64,000 nt of DNA from JAXGPL01 sp040766985 (GTDB taxonomy: Bacteria > Bacillota > Sulfobacillia > JAUYEG01), in the NCBI GenBank assembly GCA_040766985.1, contig JAXGPL010000010.1:1-64000 (forward strand). Direction: 5' to 3'. Under the pieces are notes generated by a model. It was not told the origin of the DNA, ran no database searches, and was given only the letters and a program-made list of their open reading frames with translations. Shown here one piece after another: positions 36,066-46,026 of this stretch. Made by a program: the position numbers and the translations under genes. How positions within the stretch are numbered: the first letter of the stretch is position 1; every line of letters starts with the position of its first letter.

Positions 36066-37133
36066 GTGGAGCAACGCAGGCCGTGGCCGAAGATGACCAC
36101 GCTTTCGTCCAAGGCGGGCTGAGGCTGCAAGATCGGCCCGGCCGATCTTGCGCAGGTCCTGCGCCTTTTGCCCCCATCCACAGTCGCCGACCGGCGGCTG
36201 CTCGTCGGCATGGATACCTTTGACGACGCGGGGGTCTTCCAGTTGTCGCCGGACACCGCGCTCGTGCAGACCGTCGACTTTTTTACCCCGATCGTGGACA
36301 ACCCGCGCGATTGGGGCCGGGTCGCGGCGGCGAACGCCCTCAGCGATATCTACGCTATGGGCGCCACGCCGATCACGGCGCTCAACCTGCTTAGCTTCCC
36401 GGTGGGGAGGCTCGATCTCGCCGTCGCCGCCGAGGTCCTCGCCGGCGGCCTTGAGAAGGTCTGCGAGTCCGGCGCCTACCTGATCGGCGGGCACTCGATC
36501 GAGGATGACGAACCCAAGTTTGGGCTGGCCGTTACCGGCATTGTTCACCCCGATCGGATCGTCACCAACGCCGGTGCTAAGCCCGGCGACTGCCTCGTTC
36601 TGACGAAGCCAATCGGCATTGGCATCGTTACCACTGCAATCAAACGCGGCTTTTTGGCCAGCGACGGCGAACGGCGCGTGACCGAACTCATGGCGATGCT
36701 CAACCGCGGCGCCTCCGAAGCCATGGTCGCCGCCGGAGCCAACGCCGCGACGGACATCACCGGGTTCGGGCTGATGGGCCATATGTGGGAGATGGCGCGG
36801 GCCAGCGGAGTCGGTATGGAGGTTTCCGCGGACGATGTGCCGGTGCTCGAAGAGACCCTCGCGATGCTCCAAAAGGGCGCCCTGCCCGGAGGGAGCAGGG
36901 CCAACCGCGCCCACCTCGAAACTGAGGGAGCGGTGGTTTTTTCTGCGGAGGTGGAGGAGCCCAGCCGCGCGATCCTCACCGACGCCAATACTTCGGGCGG
37001 CCTCCTCATCGCCGTCCCGCAGGATCGTTGCGGTCGACTGCTCGAACTGCTCCGGGCCAACCGGACGCCGGCCCAGGCGGTCATCGGGCGGGTCACCGCC
37101 GAACACGCGGGCCAAATCCACATCCTCCGCTAG
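36066..37133 (+). CDS. selD: Selenophosphate synthetase, selenocysteine-containing
   Basis: SelD makes selenophosphate from selenide and ATP. From GTG 36066, with GGGGGAGG exactly 7 bases upstream, the frame reads 18 codons to an in-frame TGA (36120-36122), then GCKIGPADL and the rest of SelD. The TGA is at the known active-site Cys/Sec position, giving AG-Sec19-G-C21-K. A SECIS-like hairpin follows. Downstream motifs include GMDTFDDAGVFQ, DFFTPIVDN and NALSDIYAMGATP. Ordinary gene callers start it late at 36168 and lose the active site. It lies between selA and bshC. Confidence 0.94.
36120..36151 (+). promoter_or_regulatory. UGA Sec codon with bacterial SECIS hairpin
   Basis: Four bases after TGA a perfect 11-bp stem forms: GCAAGATCGGC (36127-36137) with GCCGATCTTGC (36141-36151), loop CCG. 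The apical loop begins 18 bases from the U of UGA, within the 16-37 range known for bacterial SECIS elements read by SelB. The top G-C pairs may open to expose a larger loop. Confidence 0.85.
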
Positions 37134-37147
37134 CTGGAGGGAATAAT

Positions 37148-38818
37148 GTGACCCTGACTTTTCGACGGGCTCCTTTCGTGCCTGGGGGAGTCCTGTATCG
37201 GCTTTACGCAGGGCACGGCGATCCTTGCGCCGTCCGCCGGGCCCGGGAGCTCTTTGACCACGATCCGGCCGACCCGTACGGGTCCGCCGCGGGCCGGGTA
37301 GCCGCGGCGGATGAGGAATACCGCGGCGATCGCTCCGCTTTGGCCGATGCCCTGCGCGAGGAGAACCTGCGCCTCGGTGCGGGTCCGGCTGCCCTCGCCG
37401 CGATCGAGAAGCTTCGCGACCCCCGCGCCCTCGCCGTTGTCACGGGACAGCAGACCGGCCTGTTCACAGGGCCGCTGTACACGTTGCTCAAGGCGGTTGG
37501 CGCAACGGTGTTCGCCAGGCGCCTCGAGCAAAACCTCGGCCGGCCCGTTGTTCCCGTGTTCTGGGCAGCGACCGAGGACCACGACCTTGCCGAAGCCGAC
37601 CACGCGTGGCTGCTCGACCGCGCCGGTGCCTGGCGGCGGGTTCGTTACGTGCCGTCCCAGTTCCGGCAGGGGACCTCGGTAGGCGCCGTCGGACTTGAGG
37701 CGGCTCGTGTCGAAGCCGTGTTGGCTGAGCTGACGGCGACATTGCCCCCGGGACCCGTGGCGGGCGACGCGGTCGCCCTCGTCGCCGAGACCGGCCGGGC
37801 GTCCGCGACCCTCGGCGAGTGGTCGAGCAGGCTGATCGCACGGCTCTGCGGACCACTGGGACTACCCGTCCTCGACCCCATGCTCCCGGCCGTGCGGCGG
37901 CTGGCTGCGCCCATGGTCAAGGACCTTCTGCGGCAGAACGCCGCACTTGGCGCCGGCATTGCGCGAGGGGCCGAGCGAGTGCGGTCCCTTGGATTCGAAC
38001 CCCAACTCGAAAGCGCACCCGGTGAGGCCAACCTGTTCCATTATCCCGAGGGCCCGAGCGGGCCACGCAGGGCCCTGGTTGTGGACCCGCAAGGGCGCTT
38101 TGCGCTGCGCGGCGAGAGCCGGGCCCTCGGCACGGCGGAGCGTATCGCCCAACTGGTCGATGCCGATCCGACCCGCTGGAGCGGCAACGTGGCGACCCGG
38201 CCGCTTCTCCAGGATGCGATCCTGCCCACCCTGGCCTACCTTGCCGGTCCGGGAGAAGTGGCTTATTATGCCATGTTGGGAGATTGCTACAGGGCGGTCG
38301 GCCGGACAATGCCGCTGATCCTGCCCCGGCCCAGCGTGACGATGATACGACAGGCAATCGCCCGGTTGCTGGGTAAGCGCGGCCTGGACCTGCCGGACCT
38401 GCCGGACTCCGTCGAGGCGGCGAGGAGGTCCGTTATCGAGGCTGCGGACGACATCCGGATTGATGATACATTCGCGGCTGCCGCCGCGGACGTGGACACG
38501 GTCTACGACCGGCTCGTCCCGCCCCTGACCCGGTACGACGCGGTCTTGGGAAGTCTCGCAGAGCAGAACCGCGAACGGGTCCGCCGCGAGATGGAGTGGC
38601 TGCGCCGCAAGGCATGGCAGGTTGCGCGGCAGCGCAGCGCCGAGCGGCTCTCCCAACTGGACCGGATCAAGAGCGCGCTCTGGCCCCGCGGAGGCCCCCA
38701 GGAGCGCACGGCCAGCGGCATCGAGTTCGTCGCCGAGCTCGGCCTCGAATTCGCCGCCGGGCTCGCCGGTGTCGATCCCGGGCCGCCGTATTGCCACTAC
38801 TACGCCTTTGTGGGGTGA
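37148..38818 (+). CDS. bshC: Bacillithiol synthase, putative cysteine-adding enzyme
   Basis: BshC joins cysteine to glucosamine-malate in bacillithiol synthesis. The hallmark VVTGQQTGLFTGPLYTLLKA is present, followed by PVFWAATEDHDLAEADH and, late, a coiled-coil arm (about 480-530). GTG 37148 has GGAGGG 6 bases upstream; 556 aa is close to the family norm of about 540. It follows selD by 14 bases. bshA and bshB are not in the window. Confidence 0.92.
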   Translation: MTLTFRRAPFVPGGVLYRLYAGHGDPCAVRRARELFDHDPADPYGSAAGRVAAADEEYRGDRSALADALREENLRLGAGPAALAAIEKLRDPRALAVVTGQQTGLFTGPLYTLLKAVGATVFARRLEQNLGRPVVPVFWAATEDHDLAEADHAWLLDRAGAWRRVRYVPSQFRQGTSVGAVGLEAARVEAVLAELTATLPPGPVAGDAVALVAETGRASATLGEWSSRLIARLCGPLGLPVLDPMLPAVRRLAAPMVKDLLRQNAALGAGIARGAERVRSLGFEPQLESAPGEANLFHYPEGPSGPRRALVVDPQGRFALRGESRALGTAERIAQLVDADPTRWSGNVATRPLLQDAILPTLAYLAGPGEVAYYAMLGDCYRAVGRTMPLILPRPSVTMIRQAIARLLGKRGLDLPDLPDSVEAARRSVIEAADDIRIDDTFAAAAADVDTVYDRLVPPLTRYDAVLGSLAEQNRERVRREMEWLRRKAWQVARQRSAERLSQLDRIKSALWPRGGPQERTASGIEFVAELGLEFAAGLAGVDPGPPYCHYYAFVG

Positions 38819-38823
38819 AGCAG

Positions 38824-40434
38824 ATGTTGTCGTGGGTCATACGCGGTGCGGAGGTCATTGACGGGACCGGCGGAAGGCGCTTTTCGGCCGATGTTGGGAT
38901 CGCGGGCGGAAGGATTGTTCGCCTAGGACGGGTAGGCGATGGGGAGGTGCCTCCCGCCGAACGCGTGGTGGAGGGAGAGGGCCTCGTCGTGACCCCCGGG
39001 TTCATCGATGCTCACTCCCACTCCGATCTCACGCTGCCGGTGCACAACCACGCCGAGAGCTCGCTCTGCCAGGGCATCACCACGGAGGTCGCGGGCAGTT
39101 GCGGGTGGTCTCTCGCTCCCTGCAAGGCCGAGACCCAGCGTGCGGTCCTTCGCAACCTCCTGCGGAGCCTAACCGGCATCGGGCCCAAAGACCTCAGATT
39201 GGCCTGGCATTCCTTCGGGGAATACGCCGCCTACCTCTCCAACCGCGGCATCGGCACCAACCTCTACCCGGTCCTCGGGCAGAGCCTGCTCCGAGCGCAC
39301 GTTGTCGGCACCGGCAAGCGAAAGGCGACGCCGGCCGAGATCGCCGCGATGAAGGCGATGCTCAAAGAGGCGATGATGGAGGGGTGCCGGGGCCTATCGA
39401 CCGGCAGGAGCTATCGCCCGGGCGGCAGCGCCGACACCGACGAGATCGTTGCCCTGGCCGAAGAACTCAGGCCCTTTGACGGCATCTACACCTCCCACAT
39501 CAAGAACGAGTCCGCCGAATCGCTCGACGCTGTGCGCGAAGTCATCGAAGTCGGCAGGCGGGCGGGCGTGAAAGTGCAGGTTTCCCATCACAAGTCGGTA
39601 GGCCCCGCGAGCAAAGGCCTGGTCAACGAGAGTCTCTCACTCCTCGAGCGGGCGCGCGCCGAAGGGGTCGACATCAATTGCGACGTCTACCCCTACGCCT
39701 TCGCGCAGGTGTTCCTGCTGCGCGACGGGTTGGTGCCGCACTGGCGCAACCTCTCCGCCGAAAAGGTCAAGGCGAGGCTGGCCGACCCCGAACACCGCGC
39801 CGGGCTGCGGGCGCGCGCCGAAAAGAACAAGGCCGGGGACCTGACGCAAAAGGGCGCCGATTACCTTTTGGTGGCCGCCCCGGGTGCGGAGAGGCTCGAA
39901 GGCCTGGATCTCGCGGAAGTCGCCGGGGAGTCCGGCACCGACGTCCTGGATGCCTGCTGCGACATCCTCCTCAAGTCGGACCTTGAGGCCAGGATCGCCG
40001 CCGTGATGGACGAAGGCGATGTCCAAACGGTGCTGAGGCATCCCCTGACGATGGTCGGCACCGACGCCTTCGCGATCGACGGTGAGATGCCCGGATCGGT
40101 GCCGCTGCACCCGCGTCACTACGGGACCTTTCCCCGGGTCGTCGGGCACTACGCCCGGGACACCGGCCTGTTTGACCTCGAAACCGCCGTCTTCAAGGCC
40201 ACCGGCCTTCCTGCCGCCAAACTCGGCCTTAGCGACCGTGGCACCCTCCGGGAAGGCAACTGGGCGGACCTTGTCTTGTTCGACGCAGCCGCGATCGCCG
40301 ACCGGGCCACCGGAAAACATCCCACGCTGCGCCCCGAGGGTATCCGGGCGGTTTTCGTCAACGGCGAAATCGCGTACGCAGCCGGCGCCCCAAAAGGCGT
40401 CCTTGCCGGCAGGGTCCTGCTCGCAAGGCGCTAG
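38824..40434 (+). CDS. N-acyl-D-amino-acid deacylase (amidohydrolase)
   Basis: 536 aa. The metal motif H64-S-H66 in GFIDAHSHSDLT, C93 in GSCGWS (the bridging Cys of D-aminoacylase), YTSHIKNES, VQVSHHK and the late MVGTDAFA are all in place. It removes the acyl group from N-acyl-D-amino acids. ATG 38824 is preferred with GGGGTGA upstream; GTG 38815, overlapping the bshC stop, is the alternative. Neighbours (M20 deacylase upstream, ADP-forming acyl-CoA ligase downstream) suggest catabolism of acylated amino acids. Confidence 0.88.
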   Translation: MLSWVIRGAEVIDGTGGRRFSADVGIAGGRIVRLGRVGDGEVPPAERVVEGEGLVVTPGFIDAHSHSDLTLPVHNHAESSLCQGITTEVAGSCGWSLAPCKAETQRAVLRNLLRSLTGIGPKDLRLAWHSFGEYAAYLSNRGIGTNLYPVLGQSLLRAHVVGTGKRKATPAEIAAMKAMLKEAMMEGCRGLSTGRSYRPGGSADTDEIVALAEELRPFDGIYTSHIKNESAESLDAVREVIEVGRRAGVKVQVSHHKSVGPASKGLVNESLSLLERARAEGVDINCDVYPYAFAQVFLLRDGLVPHWRNLSAEKVKARLADPEHRAGLRARAEKNKAGDLTQKGADYLLVAAPGAERLEGLDLAEVAGESGTDVLDACCDILLKSDLEARIAAVMDEGDVQTVLRHPLTMVGTDAFAIDGEMPGSVPLHPRHYGTFPRVVGHYARDTGLFDLETAVFKATGLPAAKLGLSDRGTLREGNWADLVLFDAAAIADRATGKHPTLRPEGIRAVFVNGEIAYAAGAPKGVLAGRVLLARR

Positions 40435-40541
40435 ACGAAGCCGGAGCGGCAGCCGGCACGTAGAGCAGTTGTATCAGCCAATCATCCGAAAGGAGCTGAT
40501 CCCGCCTGAACGCCGAAGACACGATCCGAACCCTGGAGATC

Positions 40542-41924
40542 ATGTTCCATCCCCGTTCCGTGGCCATCATCGGTGCCTCGGCAAGGGAATCGCAGTTCAG
40601 CCACGGTGTCGTCAAGGGATTGCGTGAGGCCGGTTTCCCTGGACCGGTGTACCCCGTCAACCCGCGCCTCGCCGAACTCCTTGGCTATAAGGCGTATCCG
40701 AGCATCCTCGACGTGCCCGGCGACGTCGACCTGGCCCTGGTCGGGGTCCCGCTGGCGGCTGTCATGGATGTGGTGCACCAGTGCGGCCGGAAAAAGGTCC
40801 CCGCGATGGTCGTGTTCACTTCCGGTTTTGCCGAAATGGGCGCGGAAGGCCAGAAGCTGGAGCGCGACCTCATCGAAACAGCGCACGGTTACGGGATGCG
40901 GTTCATGGGCCCCAACTGTTTCGGTCTGGCTTGCGCCGAATCTCGGCTGACCTACCGGGCAGGGGTGCCGCTTGACCCCGGCCGCGGCGGGCTGATCTGC
41001 CAAAGCGGCAGCATGGCCTGGTCGCTGGCCCTGATGGCCGCGGAGCGCGGGGTCTATTTCGGCAAGACGGCGAGCATCGGCAACTCCGCGGACCTCGACG
41101 CTTGCGACTTTCTCGCGTATATGGGGCAGGACGACCGCATCGGCTTTGTTTGCGTTTACCTAGAAGGGCTTCGGGACGGCCGTAGGTTCTTTGAGGTGCT
41201 TAAGCAGACCTGTCGCCACAAGCCCGTCGCCCTCTGGAAGGCCGGCCGGACCGCTTCGGGTTCGCGCGCCGCGGCATCGCACACCGCGGCGCTTTCGGGC
41301 GAGGCCCACGTTTTCCGGGCGGCCGCCCGCCAGGCAGGAGCCGTGTGGTGCGAGACCCTCGCCGACATGATGGACATGATCGTGGGTCTGGCCAACATCG
41401 GGGTCCCGGCAGGCCCGCGCGTGGGGGTCGTGTCCGGCCCCGGAGCGGCCGGCGTCGTGACCGCGGACGCGTGTGAGGAGCAGGGCCTGCCGTTCGCGCA
41501 GTTCAGCGAGCAGACGGTCGCCAAGCTCAAAGACATCCTGCCGCCGTTTGGCAGCCCGCGCAACCCGGTCGACCTTACCGCGGCGATCTTTGAGGACATG
41601 GCGCTTTACACCAAGGCCGGCGACGTGATCGTGGCCGACAAAGGCGTGGATTTTATGTTTGTCCTCGGTCCTTCGGAAATCGATCCCGAATTGTTTGCCA
41701 AACTGGTCGTCGAACGCGCCAAGCACTGGCCCAAGCCGATGGCGGTACCGTGGATCGGCTCCGAAAGGGCCTTTGACGCCGGCGCAGCCATCCTCCGCAA
41801 GGCAGGTATCGCCTGTTACGAAGATCCTGCCCGGGCGGCCTGGACGATTACGCGGCTGCTCGATTACGGACGGTTCCGAGCCAGCCGTGGACTGCCCGCC
41901 TTAGGGGGTGGGACGAATGAGTGA
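40542..41924 (+). CDS. ADP-forming acyl-CoA ligase, alpha subunit
   Basis: About 460 aa. A CoA-binding Rossmann start (FHPRSVAIIGASARESQ), two succinyl-CoA-ligase-like domains, and the phosphohistidine motif ASHTAALSGEAHVF. With the beta subunit it turns acyl-CoA, ADP and Pi into acid, CoA and ATP, giving energy in amino-acid fermentation. ATG 40542 has only CTGGAG 3 bases upstream, while in-frame LNAEDTIRTLEI before it looks like real protein; translation may begin at CTG 40506, 10 bases after AAAGGAG. Confidence 0.88.
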   Translation: MFHPRSVAIIGASARESQFSHGVVKGLREAGFPGPVYPVNPRLAELLGYKAYPSILDVPGDVDLALVGVPLAAVMDVVHQCGRKKVPAMVVFTSGFAEMGAEGQKLERDLIETAHGYGMRFMGPNCFGLACAESRLTYRAGVPLDPGRGGLICQSGSMAWSLALMAAERGVYFGKTASIGNSADLDACDFLAYMGQDDRIGFVCVYLEGLRDGRRFFEVLKQTCRHKPVALWKAGRTASGSRAAASHTAALSGEAHVFRAAARQAGAVWCETLADMMDMIVGLANIGVPAGPRVGVVSGPGAAGVVTADACEEQGLPFAQFSEQTVAKLKDILPPFGSPRNPVDLTAAIFEDMALYTKAGDVIVADKGVDFMFVLGPSEIDPELFAKLVVERAKHWPKPMAVPWIGSERAFDAGAAILRKAGIACYEDPARAAWTITRLLDYGRFRASRGLPALGGGTNE

Positions 41925-42585
41925 GTTCATTGACGAGTATCAGGCGATGCGGTTGCTGGCGAGCTACGGGATTGGGGTTCCCCAATTGAGACTGGCTTCC
42001 GATCCCGGGGCGGCCGCGGCGGCTGCGCAGGAGATCGGTTTCCCGGTCGTGGTCAAAGTCGTGAGCCCCGACGTCCCGCACAAAACCGAAGCCGGCGGCG
42101 TGCGCCTGAACGTAGCGGACGCGGCCGCCGCTCGGGCTGCCGCGGAGCAGGTCCTCGCATCGGTCAGGGCCAAGCACCCCGAAGCCCCGGTGAAGGGGCT
42201 TCTGGTTGCCGAGCAGGTCCCGGTCGAACACGAGTTGTTCATCGGCGTCGTCCGCGACCCGCAATTCGGCCCAGTGGTGGCCTTCGGACTCGGCGGCATC
42301 TTCGTGGAGGTCCTTAAGGATGTGTCCTTCGGCATCCTGCCGCTCGAGCGGATCGACGCTTTGGAGATGATTCGCGGTATCAGGGGCCACGGTGTGATCG
42401 CGGGCGCGCGCGGGCGCAGGCCGGTGGACGAAGAACGCCTGGCCGACGCCATCCTGGCGGTCGGGCGCCTGATTGACGAGCACCCGGAAATCGAGGAACT
42501 CGACGTCAATCCGCTCGCCGCGGCCAAAGACGGCCGGTTGGTTGCCCTGGACTGCCTGGCCAAATTGAGGCAAGCTAAGGGGTAG
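41917..42585 (+). CDS. ADP-forming acyl-CoA ligase, beta subunit (ATP-grasp)
   Basis: 222 aa. The ATP-grasp domain shows LLASYGIGVPQ, FPVVVKVVSPDVPHKTEAGGV and GVVRDPQFGPVVAFGLGGIFVEVLKD, with ELDVNPLAA near the end. It grasps the nucleotide for the phosphohistidine of the alpha subunit. It overlaps the alpha stop by 8 bases (ATGAGTGA), so the two are translated together. ATG 41917 has AGGGGG 8 bases upstream. A strong terminator ends the operon. Confidence 0.9.
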   Translation: MSEFIDEYQAMRLLASYGIGVPQLRLASDPGAAAAAAQEIGFPVVVKVVSPDVPHKTEAGGVRLNVADAAAARAAAEQVLASVRAKHPEAPVKGLLVAEQVPVEHELFIGVVRDPQFGPVVAFGLGGIFVEVLKDVSFGILPLERIDALEMIRGIRGHGVIAGARGRRPVDEERLADAILAVGRLIDEHPEIEELDVNPLAAAKDGRLVALDCLAKLRQAKG

Positions 42586-42607
42586 GTTCTACTGGTGCTG
42601 CGACGTC

Positions 42608-42646
42608 GGGGGTGCCGGTTGGGTCGGCGAACCGGCACCCCCTTTT
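42608..42646 (+). terminator. Rho-independent terminator after acyl-CoA ligase genes
   Basis: GGGGGTGCCGGTT (42608-42620) pairs perfectly with AACCGGCACCCCC (42630-42642) around a 9-base loop, followed by TTTT. Confidence 0.92.
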
Positions 42647-42720
42647 ACATGGCCGCCGAGAGGGGCGGTAGGGCGGCGGGACGAAGAGAAGGGACCAGAT
42701 CCTAACCGGGGGTCGAGCCT

Positions 42721-45700
42721 GTGAGCATTAGTCGTTTTGCGGTGCAGCGCAAAGTGACCGTGCTAATGGGCGTCCTCGTAATTATCCTGCTTGGCGGAGT
42801 ATCCTACGGTCGCCTGCCCATCGACCTGTTTCCCGACTTCTCGTATCCCGCCGCGGCCATCCTGACCACGTACGAGGGGGCGGCCCCGGCCGAAGTCGAG
42901 GCCCATGTCACGCGGCCCATCGAACAGGCCCTCGGCACCGTAACCAACGTATCGCGCATCCACTCGTACTCCCAGGAGGGGCTATCCGTCGTCACGGCGG
43001 AGTTTGCCTGGGGCACCTCGATGGACTTTGCGGCACTTGAGATGCGGGAGAAGGTCGACCTTGCCCGCCGGTACTTCCCGGCGGAGGCCGGCGTGCCGAC
43101 GGTGGTCAAATTCGACCCGTCCCTGATGCCCGTGATGCTGATCAGCCTCTCCGGCGGCGAGGATCCCGTTGCGTTGCGCGAGCTTGGCGACAATATCGTC
43201 CGGGAGCGGCTGGAGCGGCTGCCCGGAGTTGCAGCCGTCAGCGTTGCGGGCGGCGCGCTGTTGGAGGTCGCCGTCCAGGCCTATGACGACGCCCTTGCGC
43301 AGACCGGGGTGTCGTGGGCGCAACTCCGAGCCGCGCTACGGACGGCCTCCGTCAATTTGCCGGGAGGCCGTATCACCGAGCGGGACCGCGATTTCCTGGT
43401 GCGATCGATCGGCCAGATCGAGGACATCGAGCAACTGCGCGAGATCGTGGTCGGAGTCCGCTACGCGGGACAGGCGCCCCGGACCTACCCGGTGCCCGTC
43501 CGGCTGCGGGACGTGGCCGACGTCGTCCTGCAAAACGCCCCCGGCACCACGCGGTCGAGGCTCAACGGCAATGACAGCCTGGTCCTGAGCATTCAGAAGG
43601 CTTCGCGGGGGAATACCGTTGAGGTCGCCAGGCTGGTGACACGCGAGCTTCAGGACCTCAAGCCGCTGCTGCCGGCCGGCGCCGAGTTCGAGATCACCAT
43701 GAACCAGGCCGAGTTCATCAACCAGTCTGTCGACCAGGTCAAATCGAGCGCCCTCTGGGGCGCCGGCCTTGCGGTAGCCGTCCTGTTCCTGTTTCTATTC
43801 AACCTGGGCCCGGTGGCCGTCATCGCCCTGGCGATCCCGGTGTCCGTGATCGGCACGATGATCTTGCTTTATTTCAACGGGTTGACCCTCAACCTGATGA
43901 CCCTAAGCGGTCTGGCCCTGGGGGTCGGCATGCTCGTCGACAATTCCATCGTCGTGCTGGAGAATATCTCGCGTCATGTGCAGGATGGTGAGAAACCGGC
44001 TGCCGCCGCCGTCGCCGGCGCCGCGGAGGTCACCACGGCGATCACTGCGTCGACCCTGACCACCGTTGCGGTGTTCCTGCCCGTTGTGTTCGTGGGCGGC
44101 ATCGCGGGAACGCTGTTCCGCGAACTCGCCCTGACGGTGACCTTCGCCCTCGGCGCTTCGCTGCTCGTCGCGGTCACGTTCGTCCCCATGGCGGCCTCGC
44201 TCATGCTCAGGCCGGCAGGCGCGGGAGGAGCGGGCAACGGTACGTCCGGGCCGGGCGGATCCGGGGCGGGAGCGCCCGGCGGCGGGGTCGCCAACGGAAG
44301 CGGGATCTCCGCCGGCCGCATCTACGGCAGCGCGATCTCGTGGGCTCTCCGCAACCGCTGGCAGGTGGTTCTGTTCGCCCTGCTGCTCTTGGCCGTGACG
44401 GTCCGGGCCGGCCTGCAGATCGGCGGCGAATTCCTGCCCCGCCTTGACCGCGGCGAGTTCGTGGTAACGGTCCAGATGCCCCCCGGCACCGCCCTCACCC
44501 TGACGGATGCCAGGATCGCCGAGATCGAGCAGTTGGCGATGGGCATCCCGGAAGTGCGGTACGTCACCAGCACCACAGGCTCGTCGGGTCCGATGGCGAT
44601 GGCCGGAGGCCGCAGCGGCGGGGCAGCGAGCGACATGGGCACGGTCACCGTCAAGCTCGTCCCCAAGACCCACCGCGTCCGGGCGACCCGCGACGTGATG
44701 GCGGAGGTCGAGCGCCTGCTGTTCATTCCGGGGGCGCGCGTGACCTTCGAGGAGATGTCGTTCTTCGCCGGAGCCGGGTTTGTGACGCCCGTTGAGGTCT
44801 TCGTCCGCGGACCGGACATGCAAACCCTCTACACTCTTGCTGAGCAGGTCCGGCGCGAGATCGCGGCCATCCCCGGCCTTGCCGACCTCCAAACCAGCAC
44901 CCGCCGTGGTAGGCCGGAGTTGCGCATCGTGTACGACCGGGACAAGCTGGCCGCCTTCGGCCTGTCGAGCCTGCAGGTTGCGGACCAGGTGAAGGGGGCG
45001 CTCGGCGGCGAAGTCGTCGGCAGCCTCCAGCCGTCGGACTCGCCCGAGATCGCGATTGTCCTGCGCTACCGGCCCGAAGACAGCACAACGATCGATCAGG
45101 TCAGGGCAATCAGCATCGTCACTCCGGCCGGGCAGGCCGTCCGGCTGGACGCGATCGCCCGGATCACTGAGGAGAGCGGGCCGACGATCGTCGAACGTGA
45201 GAGCGGCCAGCGCGTCGTGGCGCTGACCGGCCAGGTCGAGGGCAGGGACCTCGCAGCCGTGATGAACGATGTGCGCCGCGCGGCAGCGGGTGTCGAGTTG
45301 CCGGCGGGATACGATATCGCCTACGGCGGCGAGGGGTTGGAGATGGAGAAGGCCTTCCAGTCCCTCAAGCAGGCAATGTGGCTGGCCGTCGGCCTGGTTT
45401 ACATGGTCATGGCTTCGCAGTTCGAGTCGCTCTTGCATCCGCTGGTGATCATGCTGACGGTGCCGATGGCGGCGGTCGGCGCGCTTTTGGCGCTGTTCCT
45501 CCGCGGGCAGCCGTTCTCAGTATCGTCTGTCATCGGCCTGATCCTGCTCTCAGGCATCGTCGTCAACAACGCAATCGTGCTTATCGACTACGTTAACCAG
45601 TTGCGGGGGCGTGGACTGGCGCGGGATGTCGCGTTAAGCGTCGCAGGCCGCGACCGGCTGCGGCCGATCCTGATGACGACCCTGACGACCATTCTGGCAA

Positions 45701-45903
45701 TGGTGCCGCTGGCGGTCAGCAGCGGCGAGGGCGCCGAGTTGGCCGCGCCGATGGCGACGACTGTCATCGGCGGCCTCTTGACGAGTACTCTTCTGACGCT
45801 GATCGTGATCCCGGTCATGTACGCCGCTGCGGACGACGCGGTCGCGCGCGTGCTCAACAGGCGCAAGGCCGAACAGTTCGACGCCTCCGATCTCCTCGAT
45901 TAG
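42721..45903 (+). CDS. RND family efflux transporter (AcrB/SwrC type)
   Basis: 1060 aa with the two-fold RND architecture: TM1 near residue 15, a large outer loop, TM2-6, then TM7 and a second half. The proton-relay helix TM4 reads LGVGMLVDNSIVVLEN. Similar single-gene RND pumps occur in Bacillus (SwrC/YerP). No adaptor or outer-membrane channel gene is near, in line with a one-membrane cell. A Gly/Ser-rich linker (about 498-530) lies in the central cytoplasmic loop. GTG 42721 follows a GGGGGTCGAG site. Substrate unknown. Confidence 0.9.
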   Translation: MSISRFAVQRKVTVLMGVLVIILLGGVSYGRLPIDLFPDFSYPAAAILTTYEGAAPAEVEAHVTRPIEQALGTVTNVSRIHSYSQEGLSVVTAEFAWGTSMDFAALEMREKVDLARRYFPAEAGVPTVVKFDPSLMPVMLISLSGGEDPVALRELGDNIVRERLERLPGVAAVSVAGGALLEVAVQAYDDALAQTGVSWAQLRAALRTASVNLPGGRITERDRDFLVRSIGQIEDIEQLREIVVGVRYAGQAPRTYPVPVRLRDVADVVLQNAPGTTRSRLNGNDSLVLSIQKASRGNTVEVARLVTRELQDLKPLLPAGAEFEITMNQAEFINQSVDQVKSSALWGAGLAVAVLFLFLFNLGPVAVIALAIPVSVIGTMILLYFNGLTLNLMTLSGLALGVGMLVDNSIVVLENISRHVQDGEKPAAAAVAGAAEVTTAITASTLTTVAVFLPVVFVGGIAGTLFRELALTVTFALGASLLVAVTFVPMAASLMLRPAGAGGAGNGTSGPGGSGAGAPGGGVANGSGISAGRIYGSAISWALRNRWQVVLFALLLLAVTVRAGLQIGGEFLPRLDRGEFVVTVQMPPGTALTLTDARIAEIEQLAMGIPEVRYVTSTTGSSGPMAMAGGRSGGAASDMGTVTVKLVPKTHRVRATRDVMAEVERLLFIPGARVTFEEMSFFAGAGFVTPVEVFVRGPDMQTLYTLAEQVRREIAAIPGLADLQTSTRRGRPELRIVYDRDKLAAFGLSSLQVADQVKGALGGEVVGSLQPSDSPEIAIVLRYRPEDSTTIDQVRAISIVTPAGQAVRLDAIARITEESGPTIVERESGQRVVALTGQVEGRDLAAVMNDVRRAAAGVELPAGYDIAYGGEGLEMEKAFQSLKQAMWLAVGLVYMVMASQFESLLHPLVIMLTVPMAAVGALLALFLRGQPFSVSSVIGLILLSGIVVNNAIVLIDYVNQLRGRGLARDVALSVAGRDRLRPILMTTLTTILAMVPLAVSSGEGAELAAPMATTVIGGLLTSTLLTLIVIPVMYAAADDAVARVLNRRKAEQFDASDLLD

Positions 45904-46026
45904 AACTCCCGGCGGAGCGCCGTTTCCATCCGATGCCAGGGGGAGAAGGCCGCTATCTCGGCGAAAACCTCCGGAACGCATTCTCGGCGAGGTTGCGGTC
46001 GATCCACGAAAGGCCGTGGTATCTGG

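Noticed and set aside
43903..45438. Long minus-strand open frame opposite the RND gene
   Set aside because: No ribosome site or domain; the plus-strand RND protein explains the sequence fully.
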